26,830 bases of DNA from contig CAJTQG010000041.1 in NCBI GenBank assembly GCA_910578605.1, positions 1-26,830 of the forward strand, written 5' to 3'. Each line of letters opens with the position of its first letter. Position 1 is the stretch's first letter. The notes below the pieces were generated by a model. The model was not told the origin of the DNA, did no database searches, and saw only the letters and a list, made by a program, of their open reading frames with translations. This stretch comes from an uncultured Lachnospiraceae bacterium (GTDB lineage: Bacteria > Bacillota > Clostridia > Lachnospirales > Lachnospiraceae). Positions 14,292-23,487 of this stretch are shown one piece after another. The position numbers and the translations under genes are program-made.

Positions 14292-15221
14292 TTATTCTTT
14301 TATAAACAATGCATTGACAAAATCCTGAGAGTTAAATTTCTGCAAATCTTCCATCTTTTCTCCCACACCTATATATTTTACTGGTATTCCAAGCTCAGAC
14401 TGAATAGCCACTGCAATTCCTCCCTTTGCCGTGCCGTCCATCTTTGTCAAAATAATACCTGTTATATCTGTTGTCTCCATAAATTGCTTTGCCTGCTCCA
14501 ATGCATTTTGTCCGGTAGTGGCATCTAACACCACCAGATTTTCTCGATATACTCCACTGTACTCTCTTTCAATTATTCTGTCAATTTTTTTCAATTCTTC
14601 CATCAGATTTTTTTTATTGTGAAGACGGCCGGCAGTATCACACAACAATATATCCGTGTTTCTCGCCTTAGCGGCGCTTACCGCATCATAAATCACAGCC
14701 GCAGGATCAGAGCCCTCCACTCCCTTTATAATATCTACGTTGGCCCGCCCCGACCACTCTTGAAGCTGTTCAATGGCAGCAGCTCGGAAGGTATCCGCCG
14801 CCGCTAACAACACTTTCTTTCCTTCTTTTTTAAACTGACCTGCCAGCTTGCCAATGGAGGTTGTCTTGCCAACCCCATTGACACCAATCACCAACACAAC
14901 TGACCTGCGGTTCTCAAACTCATAGGCATTCTCACCTAAATCCATTTGTTCGGAAATACTTTGAATCAAAAGCTCCTTACATTCTGCTGGCTCCTTAATT
15001 TTGTTTTCTTTTACCTTTGCCTTTAATTTATCTATAATTTTCATTGTAGTATTCACACCAATATCACCCATGATGAGAATTTCCTCTAACTCCTCATAAA
15101 AATCATCATCTATGTGGGAAAAACCGGTGAAAATACTTTCCACACCGGAAACAATATTATCTCTTGTTTTTGATAGACCAGAAATTAACTTTTTAAAAAA
15201 ACCTTTTTTTTCTTCACTCAA
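14292..15221 (-). CDS. ftsY: FtsY, signal recognition particle receptor
   Basis: A 309-residue SRP GTPase that docks ribosome-SRP complexes at the membrane. The N domain (about 15-95) is followed by the G domain: G1 GVNGVGKTT (113-121), DTFRAAA (143-149), DTAGR (195-199) and TKMD (259-262). It lacks the long acidic A domain of E. coli FtsY, as is normal in Firmicutes; a short, Lys- and Phe-containing N-terminal helix (KGFFKKLISGL) could contact lipid. The start is an inferred TTG at 15221, with AAGGAG about 10 nt and AAGGA 2 nt upstream; no in-frame ATG exists before the conserved N domain. It follows smc after 109 bp. Confidence 0.95.
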   Translation of the reverse strand: MSEEKKGFFKKLISGLSKTRDNIVSGVESIFTGFSHIDDDFYEELEEILIMGDIGVNTTMKIIDKLKAKVKENKIKEPAECKELLIQSISEQMDLGENAYEFENRRSVVLVIGVNGVGKTTSIGKLAGQFKKEGKKVLLAAADTFRAAAIEQLQEWSGRANVDIIKGVEGSDPAAVIYDAVSAAKARNTDILLCDTAGRLHNKKNLMEELKKIDRIIEREYSGVYRENLVVLDATTGQNALEQAKQFMETTDITGIILTKMDGTAKGGIAVAIQSELGIPVKYIGVGEKMEDLQKFNSQDFVNALFIKE

Positions 15222-15330
15222 TTCCTTTCACTCCTTTCCAACTCCAATTCTTAATACGATTATGTACTGACGGTATCACAAACAACGTGACCACCCTGTC
15301 ATTCATTCAATGACCGCTCGTCAACTGCTG

Positions 15331-18300
15331 CTACTGAATGGCATCATCTAGCAAATCTACAGACACCAAAGTGGAAACTCCCTTCTCCTGCATAGTAATT
15401 CCGTACAGCCTGTCCGCCTTTGCCATCGTTCCCCGCCTGTGAGTTATGACAATAAACTGGGTGTATTTTGTTAATTTGTGCAGATAACCGGCAAAACGGG
15501 TTACATTGGAATCATCCAAGGCCGCCTCTATCTCATCAAGAAGACAGAAGGGGGATGGCTTTAAATTCTGAATGGCAAAAAGCAGGGATATAGCTGTCAA
15601 TGCTTTCTCTCCTCCAGATAGCTGCATCATATTCTGAAGCTTTTTTCCAGGCGGCTGGGAGATAATGCGAATCCCTGCCTCCAAAATATCCTCATCCTCT
15701 GCAAGCTCCAATGTACCCTTTCCGCCTCCAAACAGCTCCTTAAATACATTGTCAAACTCAACCTTAATCTCTTCAAATTTTTCCATAAACTGCCGTTTCA
15801 TGCCAGCATCTAGCTCCTGGATAATGGAAACCAAGTTTTCCTCTGCCTTTATTAAATCAGCGTGCTGACTGTTTAAAAATTCATACCGCTCAGACACTTC
15901 TTTATAATCTTCTATGGCATTTACATTCACATCCCCAAGGGCACGAATTTTACCTTTCCACTCAGGCACAAGTCTTTGAAGTTCAGACAAATTGTTAAGC
16001 TTTTCACTTTTATACTCTATTGCATTAGAATATGTCATCTCATATTCATCCCACATATAGTTAATTTGACTGTCATTGGACTCCTCTAACTTCTCCTTCT
16101 GACTGTTCAAGCGATAAATCTCCTTGTCCAACTGGGACATTTTTTCTGACAGGCTTTCTCTTTTCTGGAAAAAATCCTTGTGCTCCCTTGTCTGTTCCTC
16201 TCTCTCCTTCTGCATGAAAGTCAGCTCCTGCTCACAGACAGCCGCCTTCTCTTTTGTCTGCTCTAATGCTTGCTTTACAACTTCCGCCTGTTGCTGCCTT
16301 CCTTTTATCTCCTCCCTGCTTTGGTCTAACTGGGAGGACAGCATAGCCAGCTGTGAGTTTGTCTCCTCCTGCTCCTTCTCAATACGGATTTTATTTTCCT
16401 TCAAAAACTGAAGCTGCTGCTGGAGCTTTGAGTGACGCATCCGGGACTCCTCATTGCTGATATTTTCCTTCGCCTGAGCACTCTTTTCCTTCTCTATCAA
16501 CCCGTTTAACTCCCTCACGCGCATCTCTAATGCCTGGCTCTTTTCCTCCTGCTCCTTCTTTACATTGCCAAGGGACTCATGATTAAAATGAATTTCCTGA
16601 ATCTGGGAGGAGATTTCTTGTTCTTCCTTCTTGGAATCGGAAAACTCGTCCTCTATGGCTTGCTGCTTCTCGTCTGCCTGACGCAAATTTAATTCTACTG
16701 TATTCTGCAGCAAAACCTGTTCCTGCAGCACTTCATTGATTTTATCCATTTCATTTGTCAGTTCGTTTTTACGGATGCGGTTTTTCTCCAAAGTATCCTT
16801 ACATTCCTGCTGACGCTTTGTCACCGTCTCCAGCTTTCCTTTTAATTCATCAATTTCTCTCCTGCGCCCTAACAGATTGCTGCTGTTTTTAAACGCGCCT
16901 CCTGACATGGAACCGCCTGGGTGAAGCAATTCTCCCTCCAGTGTCACAATCCGAAGGGTATGTTTATATTTTCTTGCTAAGCTTAGGGCATGGTCAATCT
17001 TATCTACCACAACAATTCTTCCTAGAAGATACTTTGCAATATTTTCATATTCCCTCTGAATGGATACTAAATCACATGCTAAACCGACCACACCTTTCTC
17101 AGATAATACCTGCTCATTGGTAAAGCCAGTTTTATTTTTAATACTTGTGAGAGGCAAAAAGGTTGCCCGGCCAAACTTACCCTTTTTTAAATATTCAATC
17201 GCATCTTTTGCCGTACTTTCCGTGTCAGTGACAATATTTTGAATACTGCCTCCAAGAGCTGTCTCCACCGCAACCTCATATTCTTTTTTCACCTTAATAA
17301 TATCTGCCACCACACCGATAATGCCTTTTTTTGTTTCCCGCAGCTCCATAATTTTGCGGATACTGTTGCCGTATCCCTCATACCGCTCCGTCATATTTCT
17401 TAAGGAATCCAGCTGGGAGCGCACCATATGAAATTGCTGCTGATTTTTTTCGTTTTCCCGGTTCAACTCCTTTGTGCGGGTATGAATATTTTGAAGCTCC
17501 TGGGAAAATTCCTGGGATTTACTATGCAGCTGCTCAATGGTAGTCTGAATCTTTTCCTGCTCACGCTTTAACTCCACAATCACTTCCGTCTGGGCATCCT
17601 GGTCGCTCTTATATTGAATCAACCTTTGGTTTAATTCACTTTTGCGCAGCTGAATCTGCTCTAACATAGTATCATAGCGCTCCATCTTAGAGGCAATAGA
17701 TGCTTTTTCATTCAACAGTTCAATAATGTCGTTTTTTGCATCCTCCATCTCCTGGGTATACTTTGCAATAATATCCTGGATTTGGGACAATCTTGTTCCG
17801 GCAACTGTGCTGTTCTCCTGTGCTTGTTTGAGCTGCTGAGTGTAAGCTTCCTTCTGGCTTACAAGCTGCTCCTTCTCCTTTGCCAAAGCCTCCGATTTCT
17901 CACGAAGTTCTCCTATACGGGAAGTAAACTGCTGCTCAGAGGCCTGGGAGGAATTCATCTGCTCCTGGAGGAGACGAATCTCTCCTGCATATTCCCCCTG
18001 CAAAAGCTGAAGCTGATTCACTTGCAGCTTCTTCTCCTCAATTCTGTCGTCCATCTCTTCAATAAATAATTCCAGCTTTTCGTATTCCTGCTTCGTATGT
18101 TCAAATTCCTCTGTTGTGTCCTGCAGCTGATTCCCAGCAACCTGCAGCTTATCATCTGCGTCCTTGAGTCGGCTGCGAATCTCCCCCATAGATAACAGAA
18201 ACATATTGATATCGTACAGCTTTAACTCTTCTTTTAATTTTAAGAATTCTCGTGCCTTCTCCGACTGTCGCTCCAACGGCTTTACCTGCTTTTCAAGCTC

Positions 18301-18888
18301 CGAGAGAATGTCATTGACCCGAGTCAGGTTTCCCCTCTCCTCCTCCAATTTTTTAATGGCAACCGACTTGCGCTTTTTAAACTTTACAATTCCCGCCGCC
18401 TCGTCAAATAATTCTCTTCTCTCCTCCGGTTTTCCGCTTAAAATTTTGTCTATCTGCCCCTGGCCGATAATGGAGTAGCCCTCCTTGCCGATACCGGTAT
18501 CAAAAAACATTTCATTTACATCCCGCAGACGGCAGACCGAGCCGTTTATCATATATTCACTTTCACCGGAACGAAACAATCTTCTAGAGACAGTCACCTG
18601 GTCATAATCTAATGCCAGCTTGTGGTCTTTGTTGTCAAAGGTAATCGCTACATAGGCAAATCCCAAGGGCTTTCGGTTCTGGGTACCTGAAAAGATCACA
18701 TCCTCCATCTTTCCCCCTCGCAGCTGCTTAATTCGCTGTTCCCCTAACACCCATCTCACGGCATCCGCTACATTGCTTTTCCCTGAACCGTTTGGTCCTA
18801 CAATTCCTGTGATTCCATTATGAAATTCAAATTTGATTTTATTGGCAAAGGATTTAAAACCCTGCACCTCTATACTTTTTAAATACAT
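15331..18888 (-). CDS. smc: SMC, chromosome condensation and segregation ATPase
   Basis: A full-length 1185-residue SMC. The Walker A motif GPNGSGKSN is at 31-39. Two long coiled coils (about 165-495 and 675-1015) flank a hinge rich in glycines (about 515-665, including the GGSIQN and GGSMSGGAF segments). The C-terminal head has the ABC signature LSGGEKAL and Walker B FCLLDEIEAALDD. Smc dimers with ScpA and ScpB compact and separate chromosomes. GGTGAGGAAG precedes the ATG. It lies between rnc and ftsY, the common Firmicute order. Confidence 0.97.
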   Translation of the reverse strand: MYLKSIEVQGFKSFANKIKFEFHNGITGIVGPNGSGKSNVADAVRWVLGEQRIKQLRGGKMEDVIFSGTQNRKPLGFAYVAITFDNKDHKLALDYDQVTVSRRLFRSGESEYMINGSVCRLRDVNEMFFDTGIGKEGYSIIGQGQIDKILSGKPEERRELFDEAAGIVKFKKRKSVAIKKLEEERGNLTRVNDILSELEKQVKPLERQSEKAREFLKLKEELKLYDINMFLLSMGEIRSRLKDADDKLQVAGNQLQDTTEEFEHTKQEYEKLELFIEEMDDRIEEKKLQVNQLQLLQGEYAGEIRLLQEQMNSSQASEQQFTSRIGELREKSEALAKEKEQLVSQKEAYTQQLKQAQENSTVAGTRLSQIQDIIAKYTQEMEDAKNDIIELLNEKASIASKMERYDTMLEQIQLRKSELNQRLIQYKSDQDAQTEVIVELKREQEKIQTTIEQLHSKSQEFSQELQNIHTRTKELNRENEKNQQQFHMVRSQLDSLRNMTERYEGYGNSIRKIMELRETKKGIIGVVADIIKVKKEYEVAVETALGGSIQNIVTDTESTAKDAIEYLKKGKFGRATFLPLTSIKNKTGFTNEQVLSEKGVVGLACDLVSIQREYENIAKYLLGRIVVVDKIDHALSLARKYKHTLRIVTLEGELLHPGGSMSGGAFKNSSNLLGRRREIDELKGKLETVTKRQQECKDTLEKNRIRKNELTNEMDKINEVLQEQVLLQNTVELNLRQADEKQQAIEDEFSDSKKEEQEISSQIQEIHFNHESLGNVKKEQEEKSQALEMRVRELNGLIEKEKSAQAKENISNEESRMRHSKLQQQLQFLKENKIRIEKEQEETNSQLAMLSSQLDQSREEIKGRQQQAEVVKQALEQTKEKAAVCEQELTFMQKEREEQTREHKDFFQKRESLSEKMSQLDKEIYRLNSQKEKLEESNDSQINYMWDEYEMTYSNAIEYKSEKLNNLSELQRLVPEWKGKIRALGDVNVNAIEDYKEVSERYEFLNSQHADLIKAEENLVSIIQELDAGMKRQFMEKFEEIKVEFDNVFKELFGGGKGTLELAEDEDILEAGIRIISQPPGKKLQNMMQLSGGEKALTAISLLFAIQNLKPSPFCLLDEIEAALDDSNVTRFAGYLHKLTKYTQFIVITHRRGTMAKADRLYGITMQEKGVSTLVSVDLLDDAIQ

Positions 18889-18931
18889 ATCTTCCTCACC
18901 TTTTGTGTCCTTAATCTGCGTATCATGTATG

Positions 18932-19648
18932 CTAACCCTGTTGCTTTAACGCCAATATAGCATGGTAGGCTGCAAGCTGTTCCGCCGCTTTTTTTGTCTT
19001 TCCGATTCCTGTCCCCACCACCTGCTCTCCAAGAAGGGCATTTGCCTCAAATTCCTTATTGTGGTCCGGTCCATCTTCCCGCACAAGCTCATAACGCAAA
19101 GGCTTGGAATCGCCAGCCTGTACCATCTCCTGCAAAATGGTCTTACTGTCATAAAATAAATGTTTATTTTCTATATCATTTAAAATATATCCCAAAATAA
19201 AGGTCTTTGCCGACTCTAACCCTCCATCTAAATAAATAGAGCCAATCACAGCCTCCACCGCATCGGAAGTAAGAGATGGGCGCTCCCTTCCCCCTGTTAA
19301 ATCCTCCCCCTTTCCAAGGAGCAGCAGCTCTCCAATTCCCAATTCCTTTGCCACCTGGGCAAGAGATACCTCACATACTAAACTAGCACGAAGCTTAGAC
19401 AACTCTCCCTCTGGCTTTTGGGGATAATGATGAAACAAGAAATCGCTTGACACTAACTCCAACACAGCATCCCCTAAATATTCCAACCTTTCATTGCTCT
19501 TCGTTCTTGCCATTTTATGTTCAAAGGTGTAAGAGCTGTGTGTAAGGGCATGCACTAGATAATCTATTTTTTTGTAGGTATATCCAATCTTCTCCTGAAA
19601 TGTCTCATATTTTTTTAAGAAATTGGTATCTTTCAACGGTGATGCCAC
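18932..19648 (-). CDS. rnc: Ribonuclease III
   Basis: A 238-residue double-strand-specific RNase that processes rRNA precursors and structured mRNAs. The RNase III signature NERLEYLGDAVLE (about 52-64) holds acidic residues Glu53, Glu56 and Asp60; Asp129 and Glu132 (SDAVEAVIGS) complete the metal site. A double-stranded RNA-binding domain fills about 165-236 (GIGKTKKAAEQLAA). The start is GTG at 19648 with AAGGAG 6 nt upstream, only 2 nt after the plsX stop, so the ribosome-binding site overlaps the end of plsX and translation is probably coupled. Confidence 0.96.
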   Translation of the reverse strand: MASPLKDTNFLKKYETFQEKIGYTYKKIDYLVHALTHSSYTFEHKMARTKSNERLEYLGDAVLELVSSDFLFHHYPQKPEGELSKLRASLVCEVSLAQVAKELGIGELLLLGKGEDLTGGRERPSLTSDAVEAVIGSIYLDGGLESAKTFILGYILNDIENKHLFYDSKTILQEMVQAGDSKPLRYELVREDGPDHNKEFEANALLGEQVVGTGIGKTKKAAEQLAAYHAILALKQQG

Positions 19649-19650
19649 TG

Positions 19651-20664
19651 TTAACTCCTTTCCATCAACAAGTTTTCTTTAATCTTTTCATTGATTTTCT
19701 GTTCCTTAAAGGTTAAACACTGCAGCACAGAATTTTTCACCTCCACCGCTTTAGCACTTCCATGTGTTTTTACTACCAAACCATTTAACCCTAAAAGCGG
19801 CGCTCCGCCGTACTCGTCTGCCTGAAATTGTTTTAAGGTTTTCTTCAATGCCGGTTTAATCAGCAGCGCTCCTATTTTTGTCCTGAGAGAGCTCATCAAA
19901 CTTTTTTTCACTTGGGATAAAAGCATACCTCCCACTCCCTCGTATAATTTTAAAATTACATTGCCCACAAATGCCTCTGACACAATCACATCCGCATAGC
20001 CGTTTGGAACTTCTCTCGCCTCAATGCTTCCGATAAAGTTAATATCCGTACACGCCTTTAAAAGAGGAAAGGTTTCTTTTACAAGGGCATTGCCCTTCTC
20101 CTCCTCCGCCCCTATATTGACAATGGCAACTCTTGGATTTTTCACTCCCACAATATTTTCCATATAAATAGAACCCATGCGGGCAAACTGTACTAAATGG
20201 CTTGGTCTGGCATCTACATTAGCGCCGCAGTCCACCAAGAGAGAGTAACCTTTGGATGTTGGAATCAACGGAGCAAGAGGAGGTCTCTCAATTCCTTTAA
20301 TTCTTCCTACAATCACTTGTCCCCCCACGAGAATTGCCCCAGAGCTGCCCGCCGAGACAAGGGCGTCTGCTTCTTTATTTTTTACCATATTCATGGCTAC
20401 AACAAGGGAAGAATCCTTTTTTTTGCGAATTGCATTTACCGGCGGCTCCTCTGTCTCAATAATCTCCCTGGCATCCACCACCTGTACCTGGTCCTCCCGA
20501 TAAGTAAAATCCTCCAAGTGCTTCTTTACAACCTCCTCCTGTCCTACCAGCTTTACAATTATTTTTTCATTTTCCTGTGCGGCCTCCAGGGCACCTTTGA
20601 TAATTTCGTAAGGTGCATGATCCCCGCCCATAGCATCAACCGCTACAATAACCTTTTCGTCCAT
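19651..20664 (-). CDS. plsX: PlsX, phosphate acyltransferase
   Basis: A 337-residue enzyme that transfers the acyl group from acyl-ACP to phosphate, giving acyl-phosphate for the membrane acyltransferase PlsY. The family N-terminus IVAVDAMGGDHAP is followed by the typical SAGSSGAIL, LLVDCGANVDARP, NIGAEEEKGN and SEAFVGNVILK blocks. Length is normal. The gene has its own promoter. In many related genomes acpP follows plsX; here rnc follows directly. Confidence 0.95.
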   Translation of the reverse strand: MDEKVIVAVDAMGGDHAPYEIIKGALEAAQENEKIIVKLVGQEEVVKKHLEDFTYREDQVQVVDAREIIETEEPPVNAIRKKKDSSLVVAMNMVKNKEADALVSAGSSGAILVGGQVIVGRIKGIERPPLAPLIPTSKGYSLLVDCGANVDARPSHLVQFARMGSIYMENIVGVKNPRVAIVNIGAEEEKGNALVKETFPLLKACTDINFIGSIEAREVPNGYADVIVSEAFVGNVILKLYEGVGGMLLSQVKKSLMSSLRTKIGALLIKPALKKTLKQFQADEYGGAPLLGLNGLVVKTHGSAKAVEVKNSVLQCLTFKEQKINEKIKENLLMERS

Positions 20665-20700
20665 TCTTTTCTTATCCTTTCTTTTCTAAAATATACTTTC

Positions 20701-20729
20701 ATTATATTTCTTTCACAGTCATTTACCAA
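20701..20729 (-). promoter_or_regulatory. Promoter of plsX-rnc-smc-ftsY
   Basis: On the minus strand, -35 TTGGTA (20724-20729), exactly 17 bp, -10 TATAAT (20701-20706). It lies in the 100-bp gap after the CotH gene, so the operon does not depend on transcription from upstream. No clear fatty-acid regulator operator is seen. Confidence 0.7.
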
Positions 20730-20764
20730 ACTTATTAAAATGTTTCATTTTTGTTTTGCAATCT

Positions 20765-23167
20765 TTACGCTCTCTTCTTTTTATATATAATAACTGCCGC
20801 ACCTGCCACTAATAGAATTATTCCCACAGCAATTATCACTTTCTTGATAAAAGATGCTCTCATTTTTTCCTGTACCTCCTTCTCTGCCTTATCTGCGGAC
20901 TGCTCATTTTTACTTTGCATATCCTCATAATAAGACGCCTCTTCTTTTTTATTAATATGTAAATTTTCTTTTTCAAACACCATATAGTTGGAGTGTGCCA
21001 ACTGATAGTTCCCCTTTTTCTCCAAAGCTATCTTATATTGATTATTTTTGTCCATCCCTTTAATTTCCACTATATTTTTTTGATTTTTGTCTTCCGTCAA
21101 GGCAAAATCTGGTATTTTGGCTATTGCCTGCCCCTGCTCCACCTCCGCCGTCTGTTCATAGACGCCATTCACCTGAAACATTACTTTAGAAACAGTGGAA
21201 TCCTCCACCTGAGCTGTAATATAAGTATACCCTTGTTCCTTATCTGTATCCGCTGACACTACAGACAGCTTGTCCGATGTTTTATAGTATCCTAAGGAAG
21301 TCATAAAAGTTTCTAAGGTTTCCATCTGCTCATCCATCCAGGCAATTCTCGTTGTCAAAAATCGTCGTATGCTGTTCACAGAGTCTTTAAAGTTCTCACT
21401 GTACCCTCCCGGATAATAAGCTCCGTTTTTATATGTGTAAGACCAGCGCCTATCATTTGCCTCCCCGGCATTTTTAAGCATCTCCTCATACTGGTCGATC
21501 AATCCTCCCTTACTAATCATATCTTCAATGATGGTAGGTCTAATCTGCTTGTATTTCTCATAAGCCCGCAGCAAAAAATAGGGATCTCTAATGAGCATGC
21601 GGTTCCACTGTACCGTCTGATAATACTGTTCCACCGTAAAATCATCCTCTGTAGTATGCCAAGACTGGGGATACCAAGTATTGATGCCAAACATATTGAT
21701 ATTTCCCCACGCCCAGTCAAAATCCCATTGGGGTCCAAGCTTACCAAGTTCATCTATATCCTTGTACAAAAAGAAACTATTTTTCATGCTGTCCCAGTTC
21801 ATTGCGTACTCACAGAATAAAAAATTTGCCACCAGGCTGTCCATATCAAACATTTGACTATAATGCAGCCCTTGGGCCTCCTTATCAATATAATCTACCT
21901 GCTGGTACTCATCCTGACGAAAACCACCATTACCCCAGCCCCCTGGATTGCTCTTTTTGCGGTAATGAATATCCTCATTGCGGAATATAAAATCCATACT
22001 GTGAAGAGCATACTCAAAGCTTTGCACGTAGCTGTTGGCATATTGATACAGTCCGCTATCCAAAAACCCTTTTACATTGCCTTCCTCCAGAGAGGGCGTA
22101 TTAAAATAAATAGGCTGTTCATAGGCAGTCTGCAGAGTTGCCAGTGAGATATTATTTCGTGAATAAAAATCCATCTCCAACAAAAATCCCCCTGTGGCAT
22201 CCTTTACTTCAATCCCATAATCAGAAAAAGCATAGGTGCGGGAATGATAGGTAATTTCCTTTTTATCAATCCATTTAAAGTCCTGAAGCAGCGCCTTCTC
22301 CATACCCTCCTGAAATCCCTTGTCCTGCTTTTCCTTCTCCCCGATGATCTTTGCAATATCCTCCGCCTTATTTTCCCAATTATAGATATTGACACGCTCC
22401 TTGCTGACTCGAACATGCTCCGCTAACTGGTAAACACCTTCATATTCCCCATTATAAATTAAGCTGACCAGTCGAGACTCCATATAAGTCTCTGTCCCTA
22501 TATCCCTTGAAAAATCATACAAAAGCTTGTTTCGCAGGAGAGAATGGTCGATATCATTTGCCAGCAGCACCCAGTGCTTGCTGGCCCCCATTCCATATAA
22601 ATCTGCTTTTTTGTCCAGTTTTACTTTAAAGGGGCATTTGGGCCTGTTTACTGTGGAATTTCCCCGCAGCTTAATCTGTGCTGCTCCCTCGTAAGAGGAC
22701 GCACCCTTTGTTTCCTCACAACCACCACAAATGAATGTACAATTGGTATATCCGCCTTTTGTCACCAAACGATAACCGGTGTCGCTTTCTATATAGATAA
22801 CAGGAATATCGCTGATATAGATACAAGACTTCTCATATCCGTCCGCCTCCACCGAAATCAAGCTTTCCCTGTCCTCCTCTAAAATTGTATATTTATTTGT
22901 ATTGGTTACGGTCTTTGTCACGCCTGTCTTTTGACTAGTAATGGTCCATGTAGCTTTAAAATCCTTTGGCTGATTCTGCAATGTCAAAGTATCCCCCACA
23001 CTGCTGTAGGTTCTGTCAAACAACAGTCTATTATTATTTTGCTGGGTATTTTGCTGTCTACTTTGCTGGGTATTTTGCTGTGCTGCAATATTCATGACAT
23101 TGTCTTTTGATAAATATAACAGAAAACAAATCCCCCACACTCCCAAAAATAATTTGACTTTTTTCAT
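20765..23167 (-). CDS. CotH-kinase family surface protein, membrane anchored
   Basis: An 800-residue protein with an N-terminal signal or anchor (about 1-30), a Gln/Asn-rich stretch (30-46), and a beta-rich region with CotH-type start at about 120-200 (RGNST at 168-172). The CotH core follows: LRNKLLYDFSRDIG (211-224), GEYEGVYQLAEHV (240-252), GGFLLEMDFYS (326-336) and WDFDWAWGN (481-489), the last holding the family's acidic metal-binding residues. A beta-domain spans about 630-735 and a C-terminal membrane helix about 776-795 followed by KKKRA. Most of it should be outside the cell. CotH of Bacillus is a spore-coat protein kinase; the target here is unknown and vegetative surface roles are possible. 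It sits between rpmF and plsX, two genes that are usually adjacent. Confidence 0.88.
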   Translation of the reverse strand: MKKVKLFLGVWGICFLLYLSKDNVMNIAAQQNTQQSRQQNTQQNNNRLLFDRTYSSVGDTLTLQNQPKDFKATWTITSQKTGVTKTVTNTNKYTILEEDRESLISVEADGYEKSCIYISDIPVIYIESDTGYRLVTKGGYTNCTFICGGCEETKGASSYEGAAQIKLRGNSTVNRPKCPFKVKLDKKADLYGMGASKHWVLLANDIDHSLLRNKLLYDFSRDIGTETYMESRLVSLIYNGEYEGVYQLAEHVRVSKERVNIYNWENKAEDIAKIIGEKEKQDKGFQEGMEKALLQDFKWIDKKEITYHSRTYAFSDYGIEVKDATGGFLLEMDFYSRNNISLATLQTAYEQPIYFNTPSLEEGNVKGFLDSGLYQYANSYVQSFEYALHSMDFIFRNEDIHYRKKSNPGGWGNGGFRQDEYQQVDYIDKEAQGLHYSQMFDMDSLVANFLFCEYAMNWDSMKNSFFLYKDIDELGKLGPQWDFDWAWGNINMFGINTWYPQSWHTTEDDFTVEQYYQTVQWNRMLIRDPYFLLRAYEKYKQIRPTIIEDMISKGGLIDQYEEMLKNAGEANDRRWSYTYKNGAYYPGGYSENFKDSVNSIRRFLTTRIAWMDEQMETLETFMTSLGYYKTSDKLSVVSADTDKEQGYTYITAQVEDSTVSKVMFQVNGVYEQTAEVEQGQAIAKIPDFALTEDKNQKNIVEIKGMDKNNQYKIALEKKGNYQLAHSNYMVFEKENLHINKKEEASYYEDMQSKNEQSADKAEKEVQEKMRASFIKKVIIAVGIILLVAGAAVIIYKKKRA
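23038..23081 (-). repeat. In-gene 20-bp direct repeat coding the Gln/Asn-rich linker
   Basis: TTTGCTGGGTATTTTGCTGT is repeated perfectly at 23038-23057 and 23062-23081 (24-bp period). It encodes the repeated QQNTQQ motif just after the signal segment of the CotH protein. It is a likely site for copy-number change in frame. Confidence 0.75.
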
Positions 23168-23204
23168 TCATACCTCCATTAGAAACATTAGAAAATAGAA
23201 AAAT

Positions 23205-23248
23205 TACAAAAGAACCGCCACAAGAAAACAAAACTTCTTATGGCGGTT
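23205..23248 (-). terminator. Terminator after rpmF
   Basis: Perfect 8-bp GC-containing stem (AACCGCCA at 23213-23220, TGGCGGTT at 23241-23248), extended by AAGAA/TTCTT after one mismatch. On the minus strand CTTTTGTAATTTTT follows. It closes the DUF177-rpmF unit and separates it from the CotH gene. Confidence 0.75.
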
Positions 23249-23302
23249 ATCATTTCCGTATTCCTTCTTAAACTTATCTCTTAAGGCTGAAACGGATAAG
23301 TA

Positions 23303-23485
23303 TTAGTCAACTGGGATAATTTCCTTCTTGTTGTAAGAGCCACAAGCTTTACAAACTCTGTGAGGCATCATTAACTCTCCACATTTGCTGCACTTCACCA
23401 GATTGGGAGCAGACATTTTCCAGTTTGCTCTGCGCTTGTCTCTTCTTGCTTTTGAACTTTTGTTCTTAGGACAAATAGCACCCAT
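23303..23485 (-). CDS. rpmF: 50S ribosomal protein L32, zinc-binding form
   Basis: A 60-residue L32 with the family start MGAICPKNKSSKARRDKRRANWK. Two CxxC pairs (KCSKCGE and VCKACGS) show the zinc-ribbon (C+) form, which depends on zinc. AAGGAGGTG precedes the ATG, 2 bp after the end of the DUF177 gene, so both are one transcript. In several bacteria, paralogues without cysteines replace C+ proteins under zinc starvation; no such copy is seen in this window. Confidence 0.97.
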   Translation of the reverse strand: MGAICPKNKSSKARRDKRRANWKMSAPNLVKCSKCGELMMPHRVCKACGSYNKKEIIPVD

Positions 23486-23487
23486 GT

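Noticed and set aside
20197..20790. Open frame of 197 codons on the plus strand
   Set aside because: It lies opposite plsX, which is fully conserved; the translation resembles no family and its end runs into AT-rich spacer.
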